From positions 1 to 7,400 of the forward strand of contig DQCI01000250.1 in assembly GCA_003545125.1 (NCBI GenBank): a stretch of DNA of 7,400 bases, in the 5' to 3' direction. Both the position numbers and the translations under genes were made by a program. This document shows, one piece after another, positions 1-6,662 of the stretch. Below the pieces are notes generated by a model, which searched no databases, was not told the origin of the DNA, and was given only the letters and a program-made list of their open reading frames with translations. The stretch comes from Paracoccaceae bacterium (GTDB lineage: Bacteria > Pseudomonadota > Alphaproteobacteria > Rhodobacterales > Rhodobacteraceae). Positions within the stretch are counted from its first letter, which is position 1. Every line of letters begins with the position of its first letter.

Positions 1-340
1 CCCCGATTTGTGCAACAAAGCCGCGACGGTGGCGGCGCAGGATGCGGACGGGTACTACCGTGAAAACGAGCGCTTCCATGCGATCATCTACCGTCAGTCC
101 GGCAACGGGTTTCTCGAACAGGAGTGCCTGCGCCTGCATCGTCGCCTGCAACCGTTCCGGCGCACCCAGCTGCGGCTGCGCGGACGTCTGAAGCAATCGA
201 TGGCGGAACACGAGGCGATCGTGGCGGCGTTGGAGGCCGCAGATGGCGAGGCTGCCGCAACGGCGATCAGGGCCCATGTGGCGGTGCAGGGCGACAAGTT
301 CCACCGCCTGATGGCGAGCCTCAAACCGGCGGCGGAATGA
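1..340 (+). CDS. GntR-family regulator, FCD ligand-binding domain (C-terminal part, 5' truncated by window)
   Basis: The open frame runs from the window edge (first full codon at 2) to TGA at 338-340, giving about 112 residues. No start is visible because the N-terminal winged-helix domain lies outside. The residues fit the second half of an FCD (FadR C-terminal) all-helical domain: an 'NERFHAII' segment followed by 'SGN', then 'AEHEAIVAAL' followed by 'D', then a last helix with 'AIRAHV'. In this family those spaced histidines, with an acidic residue, form the metal/ligand pocket that binds a small organic acid and controls DNA binding. The gene converges on the DeoR-type gene to its right, so it probably belongs to the unit to the left. 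The effector cannot be inferred from this fragment. The family call is fairly sure; the subfamily is not resolved. Confidence 0.8.
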   Translation, partial: PDLCNKAATVAAQDADGYYRENERFHAIIYRQSGNGFLEQECLRLHRRLQPFRRTQLRLRGRLKQSMAEHEAIVAALEAADGEAAATAIRAHVAVQGDKFHRLMASLKPAAE

Positions 341-407
341 CGCGACCAGCCTGTTTTCCCCAATCCCGGCTGGCCTGATGCGCCCCGGTCAGGATTTGGC
401 GGTTGCC
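341..407. terminator. Possible bidirectional terminator between convergent genes
   Basis: This 67-bp gap separates two converging genes. It holds two weak inverted repeats: CCAGCC (346-351) with GGCTGG (368-373), and CCTGA (374-378) with TCAGG (389-393). Neither is followed by a clear T-tract on either strand, so an intrinsic terminator is suggested mainly by position. Confidence 0.25.
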
Positions 408-1175
408 CTACACATGAATGAACTGGCAGCCGTGTCGCGCACAGTTTTGTACGATTTCGGCGGAAAACTCCCCACCGGCAACGACGATGTCGTACTCCCA
501 CAAATGCGCATGTCGGCAAGCCAGATCCAGGCCGGCCTTTTCGCTGTCTGCGACCAGGATCGTCGTATGGGCACAGTTGGCAATGGCCTTGCGCGCCGAG
601 ATCTCATCGGAATTGTAATCCATCACGGCACCGGAGGGCGACAGGCCGCCGCAACTGAAAACCGCGTAATCGACCCGGTATTTCGCAAAGAACTCAAGAG
701 CGGCACCGCCGATCATGTCCAGATCCCGCATGCGAACGGACCCGCCCGCCATTTCGACAGCGGTGCCCGGCGCGTTTTGCAGGGCGCAAACGGCGTGGAT
801 GCTGTTGGTCGCGACAAACAGATTCTGGCGCGATGCCAGAAGACGCGCGCAGTGCTCGACAGTGGTGCCGGTGCCAAGCGCCACGCGCGCGCCGTCGGGG
901 ATCAGGTTTTTCACCGCCAATGCGATCCGCTGTTTTTCCTGGCGCGAGATGCTCTGGCGCGGGAGGTAGCCGATGTTTTCGCTTTGCTGGCGCAATCGCG
1001 CCGTGCCATTGCGCCGCTGCACCAGGGCTGCGTCATCCAGATCGCGCAGGTCCGCCCGGATCGTCTGAACCGATACGGCGAGACGTTCGGAAAGCTCTGC
1101 AGCAGAGAGCGCCCCTTTTTCCGACAGGAGTGCGATGATACGGTCGCGTCGCTCGGTCAGGTCCAGCCGCGTCAT
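408..1175 (-). CDS. DeoR/GlpR-family transcriptional regulator
   Basis: A complete 255-residue protein, the usual length for the family (about 250-260). It starts at ATG (complement of 1173-1175), preceded by AAGGA at complement 1181-1185, and ends with TAG. Residues about 6-57 form the N-terminal DeoR winged helix, with 'LAVSVQTIRADLRDL' as the recognition region and 'VQRRNGTARL' as the wing. Residues about 75-240 are the DeoR C-terminal sensor, related to sugar-phosphate isomerases: 'GTGTT' at 101-105, 'ATNS' at 122-125, 'VADSEK' at 208-213. Family members usually repress sugar or sugar-phosphate catabolic operons and are released by a phosphorylated intermediate. It is divergently transcribed from the transporter operon across 168 bp, so it is the likely local regulator. 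Palindromes near both genes are candidate operators. The specific effector is unknown. Confidence 0.88.
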   Translation of the reverse strand: MTRLDLTERRDRIIALLSEKGALSAAELSERLAVSVQTIRADLRDLDDAALVQRRNGTARLRQQSENIGYLPRQSISRQEKQRIALAVKNLIPDGARVALGTGTTVEHCARLLASRQNLFVATNSIHAVCALQNAPGTAVEMAGGSVRMRDLDMIGGAALEFFAKYRVDYAVFSCGGLSPSGAVMDYNSDEISARKAIANCAHTTILVADSEKAGLDLACRHAHLWEYDIVVAGGEFSAEIVQNCARHGCQFIHV

Positions 1176-1176
1176 G

Positions 1177-1192
1177 ACTTTCCTTCGAAAGT
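1177..1192. promoter_or_regulatory. Inverted repeat overlapping the DeoR-gene ribosome binding site; candidate autoregulatory operator
   Basis: ACTTTC (1177-1182) and GAAAGT (1187-1192) form a 6-4-6 inverted repeat ending one base from the regulator start codon. The regulator's Shine-Dalgarno AAGGA (complement of 1181-1185) lies inside it. It shares a CGAAA/TTTCG core with the 1308-1323 palindrome. An autoregulatory operator is inferred from position and the shared core. Confidence 0.4.
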
Positions 1193-1224
1193 AACCACAG
1201 GTTCGGCGAGGTTAGGCCGAGAGA

Positions 1225-1280
1225 TGTTTTTCCTGCAATATAAATAATTTCGTTACTCTAGTTTCACAAAACCGTTACGA
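1225..1280. promoter_or_regulatory. A+T-rich divergent promoter region
   Basis: This is the only clearly A+T-rich stretch in the window and lies between the divergent regulator and transporter genes. It contains TATAAAT (1239-1245), whose reverse complement can also serve as a minus-strand -10-like hexamer (TATATT). TTTCGTTAC occurs at 1248-1256 and a related CGTTACG at 1273-1279. I could not find a well-spaced -35/-10 pair on either strand, so the exact promoters are not assigned. Promoter location here rests on composition and the divergent layout. Confidence 0.4.
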
Positions 1281-1307
1281 GATGGGGGAATAAGGCCGCT
1301 GTGAACA

Positions 1308-1323
1308 GCTTTCGTACGAAAGC
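1308..1323. promoter_or_regulatory. 16-bp perfect palindrome, candidate DeoR-type operator
   Basis: GCTTTCGTACGAAAGC at this position is identical to its own reverse complement. It sits 20 bp before the binding-protein start, inside the probable 5' leader. A second, smaller palindrome (GCTGT-GA-ACAGC, 1298-1309) abuts and overlaps it by two bases. TTTCG-type half-sites are common in DeoR-family operators, which supports an operator role. As RNA it could also fold into a hairpin ahead of the ribosome binding site. Confidence 0.5.
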
Positions 1324-1332
1324 CATTTTTCC

Positions 1333-1337
1333 AGGAG
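1333..1337 (+). promoter_or_regulatory. Ribosome binding site of the solute-binding protein gene
   Basis: AGGAG lies 6 nt before ATG 1344. It is a strong Shine-Dalgarno, fitting a highly expressed periplasmic protein, and it fixes the start. Confidence 0.75.
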
Positions 1338-1343
1338 AGCCCC

Positions 1344-2312
1344 ATGAAGACCTTCCTCACCACGACCGCGTTTGCACTCATGGCCAGCACTGCCATTGCG
1401 GACACGATCACGCTTTACACGTCTCAGCCCAACGCCGATGCGCAGCAGACCGTCGATGCCTTCATGGCCGCCAATCCGGGCACCGAAGTCGAGTGGGTCC
1501 GCGATGGCACGACCAAGCTCATGGCCCGCCTGCGCGCCGAGATCGAGGCCGGCAACCCGCAGCCTGACGTGCTCCTGATCGCGGATACGGTAACCCTCGA
1601 AGACATGGCGCAAGAGGGTCTTCTGACCGCCTATCATTCGCCCGAAGCAACCAATTACGACGCCGCGCTCTATTCTGCCGAGGGGTATTACCACTCCACC
1701 AAACTGATCACGACCGGCATCGTCTACAACACCGGGATCGAGGCGGCACCGACATCCTGGGGCGATCTGACGGATGCCGCGATCAAGGGCCAGATCGCGA
1801 TGCCGTCGCCGCTCTATTCCGGCGCGGCGCTGATCCATCTGGCGACCCTGACCGGCGACGACAGCCTGGGCTGGGACTACTACGAACAACTGGCGACCAA
1901 CGACGCGCGTGCAAAGGGCGGAAACGGCGGCACGTTCAAGGCCGTGGCATCGGGCGAAAAGCCCTACGGCATGGTCGTCGACTTCCTCGCCATCCGCAAC
2001 AAGGCCAACGGCTCTCCGGTCGATTTCGTCTTCCCCGAAGAGGGCGTGTCCTATGTGACCGAGCCGGTCGCGATCATGTCTACCGCGAAGAACGTCGAAG
2101 GCGCTCAGAAATTCGTCGATTTCCTGCTGAGCGAGACCGGTCAGGACTTGGTGCTCGACATGGGCTATATCCCGGCGCGTGACGGCATGGGCGTGCCCGA
2201 AGGGTTCCCGGCGCGCGACGACATCACGTTGATGGCCTTCGACCCGGCGGTCGCACTGGAAAACGCCGAGGCCAACAAGGCGAAATTTGCCGAGCTTTTC
2301 GGCGCTGAATAA
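1344..2312 (+). CDS. Periplasmic solute-binding protein of an AfuA/FbpA-type ABC importer
   Basis: A 322-residue precursor. Residues 1-19 are a classical signal peptide (Lys2, hydrophobic core, 'AIA' before Asp20), leaving a mature periplasmic protein of about 303 residues. The mature N-terminus 'ITLYTSQPNADAQQTVDAF' and the later 'PDVLLIAD' are typical of family 1 binding proteins in the ferric/AfuA/aminoethylphosphonate group. In FbpA-type ferric proteins a Tyr-Tyr pair ligates iron; the aligned region here reads 'GMVVDFLAIRN' (Asp213-Phe214), with no tyrosine pair. Together with the DeoR regulator and downstream phosphatases this argues for a phosphorylated organic solute rather than iron, as known for the hexose-phosphate protein AfuA. 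It is the first gene of the operon, and its TAA overlaps the permease ATG by one base. Binding-protein identity is firm; the substrate is inferred. Confidence 0.88.
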   Translation: MKTFLTTTAFALMASTAIADTITLYTSQPNADAQQTVDAFMAANPGTEVEWVRDGTTKLMARLRAEIEAGNPQPDVLLIADTVTLEDMAQEGLLTAYHSPEATNYDAALYSAEGYYHSTKLITTGIVYNTGIEAAPTSWGDLTDAAIKGQIAMPSPLYSGAALIHLATLTGDDSLGWDYYEQLATNDARAKGGNGGTFKAVASGEKPYGMVVDFLAIRNKANGSPVDFVFPEEGVSYVTEPVAIMSTAKNVEGAQKFVDFLLSETGQDLVLDMGYIPARDGMGVPEGFPARDDITLMAFDPAVALENAEANKAKFAELFGAE

Positions 2313-4015
2313 TGGGCCTTGCAATGCAAAAGGGAGGCAGCCGGTCCGAGGATCGGCTGCTCTCCGCCATTCTGGTTGTCGCGATCTGCCTGACGCTGGC
2401 CCCGGTCCTGCGCCTCTTTGTCGAAGGGGTGACGGATCAGGGCGCGCCGGGGCTGTCGCTGGCGGCTGAGGTCCTGTCCCAGCCCTCGACGCTCAGCGCG
2501 CTCAGGCATTCGCTGATCACCGCGGGTCTCGGAACGCTGGTGTCGCTGGTGCTGGGCTCTGCCTTTGCCTTTCTCGTCGCGCTGACGGATTTGCGGGCCA
2601 AGGCGATGCTGGTCTTTTGCCTGATGATCCCGATGATGATCCCGCCCCAGATCACTGCGCTGTCCTGGACCCAGATCATGGGGCCGTCTTCGGCGCTGCT
2701 CAAGACCATCGGACTGGCCCCGCCGCTTGGATCGCCCCAGCCGCTGTATTCCGCCGAGGGGATCATCCTGCTGCTGGGCATTCAGCATATGTCGATCATC
2801 TTCCTGACCCTGCGCGCGGGGCTGCGAGCGATCCCGCAAGAGGTGGTGGAAGCGGCGCGGATCAGCGGTGCCAAGGGGCTGCGCACCTGGTGGCAGGTGG
2901 TCATGCCGCTGACCCTGCCAAGCCTTGCTGCGGGCACCGCGATCACTTTTGTCACCGCGCTTGGCAATTTCGGCATTCCGGCGATGCTGGGTATTCCGGC
3001 CGGCTACGCGACGCTGCCGACGCTGGTCTATCAGAAACTCGCCGGGCTGGGCACAAGCGTTCTGGCCGAGGTGTCCGTGCTGGCGATGCTCATCGGTGCC
3101 GTCGCGGTGGTCGGCATTCTGGCACAGCGGTTTTTCCAGACCCGGCAACGGGTCTATCTGGTCGGCTCGACTTCCCGCCCGCTCGCGATCCCCTTGGGGG
3201 CCGCGCGTTTGCCGGTGGAAATCCTGTTGTGGGCCGTGGTCTGTGCGATCCTCGTCCTGCCGATGTTTGGCCTGCTGGCAACCTCGCTGGTGCCGGCCTA
3301 CGGTGTGCCGCTGCGCCTTGATACGGTGACGCTGGAGCTGTGGTCGGAGGTGCTGTTTCGCCAACCGGTGACCACGCGGGCCTTTGTGAACTCGTTCAGC
3401 CTCGCGTTCGGCGCGGCGGTTGTCCTGATGATCCTCTGCCTGCCGCTGGCCTGGCTGATGGAGCGCACCCCGACCCGGCTTTCGCGCCTGTTCGACAGCC
3501 TTCTGGACCTGCCCTATGCGCTGCCCGGTGTCGTTCTGTCGATCGCCATGATCCTGTTGCTGATCAACCTGCCTTTCACCGAGGCCACGCTGTACGGCAC
3601 GATCTGGATCATCTTCTTCGCCTATCTTTCGCGGTTCTTCGCGGTCATGTTCCGCCCGGTCCAGGCCAGTCTGAAACAGCTTGACCCGGCGATGGGAGAG
3701 GCGGCGCAATCGGTCGGTGCCTCCCTGTTCCAGCGCTTGCGCGACGTGATCCTGCCGCTATCGGCACCGACCGCCGCCGCAGGCGCGATCCTCGTTTTCC
3801 TCACGGCGTTCAATGAGCTGACCGTATCCGCGCTGTTGTGGTCCTCGGGCACCGAGACCCTGGGCGTGGTGATCTTCAATCTCGATGACAGCGGCGAGAC
3901 CGCGATGGCCAGTGCCCTGGCGATGACCATCGTTCTGGTGGTCATGGGGTTGATGGCCCTGATCCAGCTGTTCTCGCGCCGTTTTCCGAAAGGAGTTGTT
4001 CCGTGGCAGACATAA
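2312..4015 (+). CDS. ABC transporter permease, two fused membrane domains (FbpB type)
   Basis: A 567-residue inner-membrane protein with many hydrophobic segments, starting with a helix at about residues 12-35. It contains two copies of the EAA loop that docks with the ATPase: one beginning at Glu180 ('EAARISGAKG' followed by 'VVMPLTLPS'), one at Glu463 ('EAAQSVGASL' followed by 'VILPLSAPT'). Two EAA loops in one chain mean both transmembrane halves of the importer are fused, as in FbpB/AfuB-type permeases, with about 12 helices expected. The chosen ATG overlaps the preceding stop (TAATG), implying translational coupling; a second in-frame ATG at 2324 is possible. No clear Shine-Dalgarno precedes either. 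A short stem (GCCGA 2289-2293 with TCGGC 2299-2303) lies just before the junction. It carries substrate across the inner membrane with the adjacent ATPase. Confidence 0.92.
   Translation: MGLAMQKGGSRSEDRLLSAILVVAICLTLAPVLRLFVEGVTDQGAPGLSLAAEVLSQPSTLSALRHSLITAGLGTLVSLVLGSAFAFLVALTDLRAKAMLVFCLMIPMMIPPQITALSWTQIMGPSSALLKTIGLAPPLGSPQPLYSAEGIILLLGIQHMSIIFLTLRAGLRAIPQEVVEAARISGAKGLRTWWQVVMPLTLPSLAAGTAITFVTALGNFGIPAMLGIPAGYATLPTLVYQKLAGLGTSVLAEVSVLAMLIGAVAVVGILAQRFFQTRQRVYLVGSTSRPLAIPLGAARLPVEILLWAVVCAILVLPMFGLLATSLVPAYGVPLRLDTVTLELWSEVLFRQPVTTRAFVNSFSLAFGAAVVLMILCLPLAWLMERTPTRLSRLFDSLLDLPYALPGVVLSIAMILLLINLPFTEATLYGTIWIIFFAYLSRFFAVMFRPVQASLKQLDPAMGEAAQSVGASLFQRLRDVILPLSAPTAAAGAILVFLTAFNELTVSALLWSSGTETLGVVIFNLDDSGETAMASALAMTIVLVVMGLMALIQLFSRRFPKGVVPWQT
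3989..3995 (+). promoter_or_regulatory. Ribosome binding site selecting the GTG start of the ATPase gene
   Basis: AAAGGAG inside the permease 3' end lies 7 nt before GTG 4003. It decides a GTG start in a 13-nt overlap with the permease gene. Confidence 0.7.
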
Positions 4016-5052
4016 CCCTGTCGTCAGTCGGCAAGACCTTCGCGGGCGCGCCCGCGCTGAAAGACATCACCACCCGGTTCGAAGATGGCGAGTTCATCGC
4101 CCTTCTGGGGCCGTCGGGCTGTGGCAAGACCACGCTCTTGCGGCTTCTGGCGGGGTTCGAGATGCCTGACTCGGGCCAGATCCGCATTGGTGACCGCGTC
4201 ATGGCCGATGCCCAAGCCGGCACGATGGTGCCGCCCGAAGAGCGCAACATCGGTTTCGTGTTCCAGTCCTATGCGCTCTGGCCGCATATGTCGGTGCGCC
4301 GCAATGTGTCCTATCCGCTGGAAATCCGCCGGTTGTCCAGGGCCGACATCGCCACACAGACCGACGCCGCGCTCGCCGCGACGGGATTGCGTGACTATGC
4401 CGATCGCATGCCGTCCGACCTGTCGGGCGGTCAGAGGCAAAGGGTGGCGCTGGCGCGCTGCCTGGTCTCCGATCCCGGTGCCGTGTTGCTGGATGAGCCG
4501 CTGGCCAACCTCGACGTGGCGCTGCGCGCCTCGATGCAGGCGGTGTTCACGGATTTTCACAAGCGGACCGGCGCGACGATGGTCTATGTCACCCACGATC
4601 AGGCCGAAGCGATGGCGATGGCGGATCGGATCGCGGTCATGGACCGTGGCCGTATCCAGCAGTTCGACACGCCGCAAAACCTGTACGAGTGCCCGAAAAA
4701 CCGGTTCGTGGCAGAGTTTGTCGGGCGTGGCACCGTCGTACCGGTACAGGGCGTCGAAAGGACCGAGGCCGAGGTCCATGCCCGCGTGCTGGGCGCAAGG
4801 ATCGCGGTTCAGAGCGGTCAGGACAGCCCCGGCGTCAGCCATGTCTGCCTGCGCCCGGAGAACCTGACGATCACCGAAACCGGGGATCTCCGGGCCAAGG
4901 TCGCGCGGGTCACCTATCTGGGCGGAAAATACCTGCTGGAAACGGTGGCCGACTGCGGCACGCGGCTCTTGGCGGAAACGCGGGCCAGATTCGATGTCGG
5001 AGCCCAGCTCGGCTTGACCATCACCACCCCCTGGGCGTTTCTCGAGGACTGA
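4003..5052 (+). CDS. ABC transporter ATP-binding protein with TOBE domain
   Basis: A 349-residue cytoplasmic ATPase of the FbpC/PotA/MalK class that powers the importer. All motifs are intact: Walker A 'GPSGCGKTT' (36-44), Q-loop Gln88 in 'FVFQSYALWPHM', signature 'LSGGQRQR' (140-147), Walker B 'VLLDEP' (161-166), D-loop 'NLD' (169-171) and H-loop His198 in 'YVTHDQAEAMAMADRI'. The C-terminal third (about 240-345, with 'CLRPENL' and 'VARVTYLGGKYLLE') is the TOBE-type regulatory region. The start is GTG with a good Shine-Dalgarno, overlapping the permease stop by 13 nt. The stop codon directly abuts the next start codon. Automatic annotation would probably call it an iron or polyamine transporter subunit; the ATPase sequence alone does not set specificity. 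Confidence 0.94.
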   Translation: MADITLSSVGKTFAGAPALKDITTRFEDGEFIALLGPSGCGKTTLLRLLAGFEMPDSGQIRIGDRVMADAQAGTMVPPEERNIGFVFQSYALWPHMSVRRNVSYPLEIRRLSRADIATQTDAALAATGLRDYADRMPSDLSGGQRQRVALARCLVSDPGAVLLDEPLANLDVALRASMQAVFTDFHKRTGATMVYVTHDQAEAMAMADRIAVMDRGRIQQFDTPQNLYECPKNRFVAEFVGRGTVVPVQGVERTEAEVHARVLGARIAVQSGQDSPGVSHVCLRPENLTITETGDLRAKVARVTYLGGKYLLETVADCGTRLLAETRARFDVGAQLGLTITTPWAFLED

Positions 5053-6120
5053 ATGCAAAGCGTAAGATTACTTTCCGGCATCGGGGACAAGGGCCCCGCT
5101 TGCATGCAATTGAACCTTGGCGATCGGCGCTGGCTGCTCGACTGCGGCTTCGGCCCCGAGGCCCATGCCCATTTCGACCCCGCGTGGCTCGAGGGGGCGG
5201 ACGCGGTCTTCATCACCCATGACCATATCGACCATATCGGGGGGGCGTCTCATGCGGTGGAGGCGGGGCTGCCGATCTATGCCACGGCCCAGACCGCCAA
5301 GGCGCTGCCGCCGGCGGCCAAGGTTCATCTGCTGCCCGAGCAGGGCGAAAGCGTGATTGATGGCGTGCGCCTGACCACCGGGCGCAATGGCCATGCGATG
5401 GGCGGCGTCTGGATGCATTTCGCACTGGGCGATGGGTTGTTCTACTCCGGCGACTGGTCCGAGGAGTCCGACTGGTTTCCGTTTGATCCGCCCCTCCCGG
5501 CGGCGACCGCCATTCTGGATTGCTCCTACCATCTCGATGATGTGCCGCAATCGGAACGCTTTGCGGCGCTCGATGCGTTGCTGGACGGGCTTGAAGGGCA
5601 GGTTCTCCTGCCGGTGCCTCCCTCGGGGCGTGCGGGCGAGATGGCGCTGCACCTGATCCGGCGCTACGGGATCGAGAGCGTGATGCTCGATCCGGAATGC
5701 CAGGCCACGCTGCGCACGGCTCTGGCCAGCGCGACCCTCAGCCCCGATGTGCAGGAAATCGCGCCGCTTCTGGAGCGCGGTCCGATGGAACAGGCCCGCT
5801 TTCTTGTCTGCGACACGCCCAATGCCGATGGCGGGGCGGCCTGGGGCTATGTCCGGGCCTGGAATGAAAGCGGGCGGCTGGGCCGCGATGCGCATGTCGT
5901 CTTCACCGGCCATATGACGGCGCACGCGCGTGGCATCTGCAGCGTGCCGGGTGGGTATTTCCAGCGGTGGAACGTGCATCCGCCGCTTCGCGATCAGGTC
6001 AGGATGCTCGAACGCCTCGGCGCAAAACGCTTCGCACCGGCCTTTTGCACACAGCCCGAGGACTATCTGATCGAGGATCTGGGCGTCGAGGTTTTCCTGC
6101 ACGATCCGGTGCGCCTGTGA
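5053..6120 (+). CDS. Metallo-beta-lactamase-fold hydrolase with beta-CASP-like features
   Basis: A 355-residue predicted cytoplasmic metallo-hydrolase. Its ATG directly follows the ATPase stop, with GAGGA at 5044-5048 as a weak, close ribosome site. Motif 1 is Asp30 ('LLDCG'), motif 2 is His56-His58-Asp60-His61 ('THDHIDHIGG'), motif 3 is His114 ('NGHAMGG') and motif 4 is Asp134 ('YSGDWS'). Further marks fit the beta-CASP branch (RNase J, CPSF-73, ligase-associated exonucleases): 'AILDCSYH' (Asp156) resembles motif A, 'GQVLLPVPPSGRAGE' resembles the conserved cap strand and helix, and His309 ('NVHPPLRDQ') fits motif B. Where motif C would supply a His before 'GE', this protein reads 'RFAPAFCTQPE', with Cys332. 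The family includes nucleases and phosphodiesterases. In this operon a phosphodiester hydrolase is plausible, on a nucleic acid or a small molecule. The fold is sure, the beta-CASP placement likely, the substrate unknown. Confidence 0.82.
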   Translation: MQSVRLLSGIGDKGPACMQLNLGDRRWLLDCGFGPEAHAHFDPAWLEGADAVFITHDHIDHIGGASHAVEAGLPIYATAQTAKALPPAAKVHLLPEQGESVIDGVRLTTGRNGHAMGGVWMHFALGDGLFYSGDWSEESDWFPFDPPLPAATAILDCSYHLDDVPQSERFAALDALLDGLEGQVLLPVPPSGRAGEMALHLIRRYGIESVMLDPECQATLRTALASATLSPDVQEIAPLLERGPMEQARFLVCDTPNADGGAAWGYVRAWNESGRLGRDAHVVFTGHMTAHARGICSVPGGYFQRWNVHPPLRDQVRMLERLGAKRFAPAFCTQPEDYLIEDLGVEVFLHDPVRL

Positions 6121-6662
6121 GCCTCCGGTCCCTCCCCGCCACGAGCTTCTGCCTGATCCGGCACGGCGAGACCACGGCCAATGCCGATGGCGTCATCGCC
6201 GGAGTCACGGATGTGGCGCTGACCGGGCGTGGGCGGCAGCAGGCGCGCGCTCTGGCGGGCCGATCCTGGCCGGACCGGATCGCGTTGTTCACAAGCCCGC
6301 TGTCCCGCGCGCGGGACACCTGCGAACTTGCCTTCCCGGGCCGGGACTTCGCGCGGCACGACGGGCTGCGCGAACGCGACTGGGGCGTGTTTGAGGGCCG
6401 CCCCCTTTGCGAACAGCTCAAGCGGGAAGACATGCCCGACGCGGGCGAAAGCTGGTCGGCGATGCTGGCGCGGGTGCATCACGCGATATCCGAGATCTGC
6501 GCCGCGTCCGAGGCAGCCTTGCCCGTGCTCGTCTGCCATTCCGGCGTCATCCGCGCCGCGCGCGTGCTTTGGACCACCGGCCGCGTCGGAGATCGCCCCC
6601 CAAATGCGGTGCCGATCCTGTTCGACAGGTCAGCCCATCAAATCGAGGAGAAAGAGCTATGA
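6117..6662 (+). CDS. Histidine phosphatase family protein (phosphoglycerate mutase-like)
   Basis: A 181-residue protein starting at GTG 6117, which overlaps the previous stop by four bases (GTGA). That start puts the catalytic motif near the N-terminus, as usual. 'LIRHGET' gives Arg15, the phospho-accepting His16 and Gly17. 'SPLSRARDT' supplies the second pocket arginine (Arg64), 'LRERDWGVFEG' the acidic residue (Glu86), and 'VCHSG' the second histidine (His141). All four core residues of the branch are therefore present, predicting phosphomonoester hydrolysis through a phosphohistidine intermediate. The length fits CobC/GpmB-like phosphatases rather than the larger dPGM mutases. No Shine-Dalgarno precedes the GTG, so translation probably depends on coupling to the upstream gene. 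Family members act on sugar phosphates, nucleotides or cofactor precursors; the substrate here is not readable from sequence. Confidence 0.88.
   Translation: MSLRSLPATSFCLIRHGETTANADGVIAGVTDVALTGRGRQQARALAGRSWPDRIALFTSPLSRARDTCELAFPGRDFARHDGLRERDWGVFEGRPLCEQLKREDMPDAGESWSAMLARVHHAISEICAASEAALPVLVCHSGVIRAARVLWTTGRVGDRPPNAVPILFDRSAHQIEEKEL
6645..6650 (+). promoter_or_regulatory. Ribosome binding site of the HAD phosphatase gene
   Basis: GAGGAG within the 3' end of the histidine phosphatase gene lies 8 nt before ATG 6659. It supports this start over in-frame codons further upstream. Confidence 0.65.

Noticed and set aside
378..1247. 289-codon plus-strand open frame over the DeoR-type gene
   Set aside because: The minus-strand frame gives a complete DeoR protein with HTH and sensor motifs. 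The plus-strand product resembles nothing and continues into the promoter region.
1275..2324. 349-codon minus-strand open frame
   Set aside because: It is fully antisense to the binding-protein gene, whose signal peptide, family motifs and ribosome site are clear. The antisense product has no recognisable domain.
2165..3709. 514-codon open frame on the minus strand
   Set aside because: It lies antisense to the permease and the end of the binding-protein gene. The product is a low-complexity run of Arg, Gln, His and Asp with no domain, typical of the reverse frame of a GC-rich coding region.
4024..5058. 344-codon minus-strand open frame
   Set aside because: It is antisense to the ATPase gene, which has every ABC motif intact. 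The antisense composition is an artefact of GC-rich codons.
5068..6102. 344-codon minus-strand open frame
   Set aside because: It is antisense to the metallo-hydrolase gene and has no coherent domain.
5053..6120. Assignment as PhnP (phosphonate-pathway cyclic phosphodiesterase)
   Set aside because: PhnP is shorter, and the other C-P lyase genes are absent. The motif A-like strand and the cap region point to the beta-CASP branch instead.
5967..6662. Longer version of the histidine phosphatase starting inside the metallo-hydrolase gene
   Set aside because: The extra N-terminal 50 residues are Arg-rich out-of-frame translation of the upstream gene. The GTG at 6117 places the RHG motif at residue 15, as expected.
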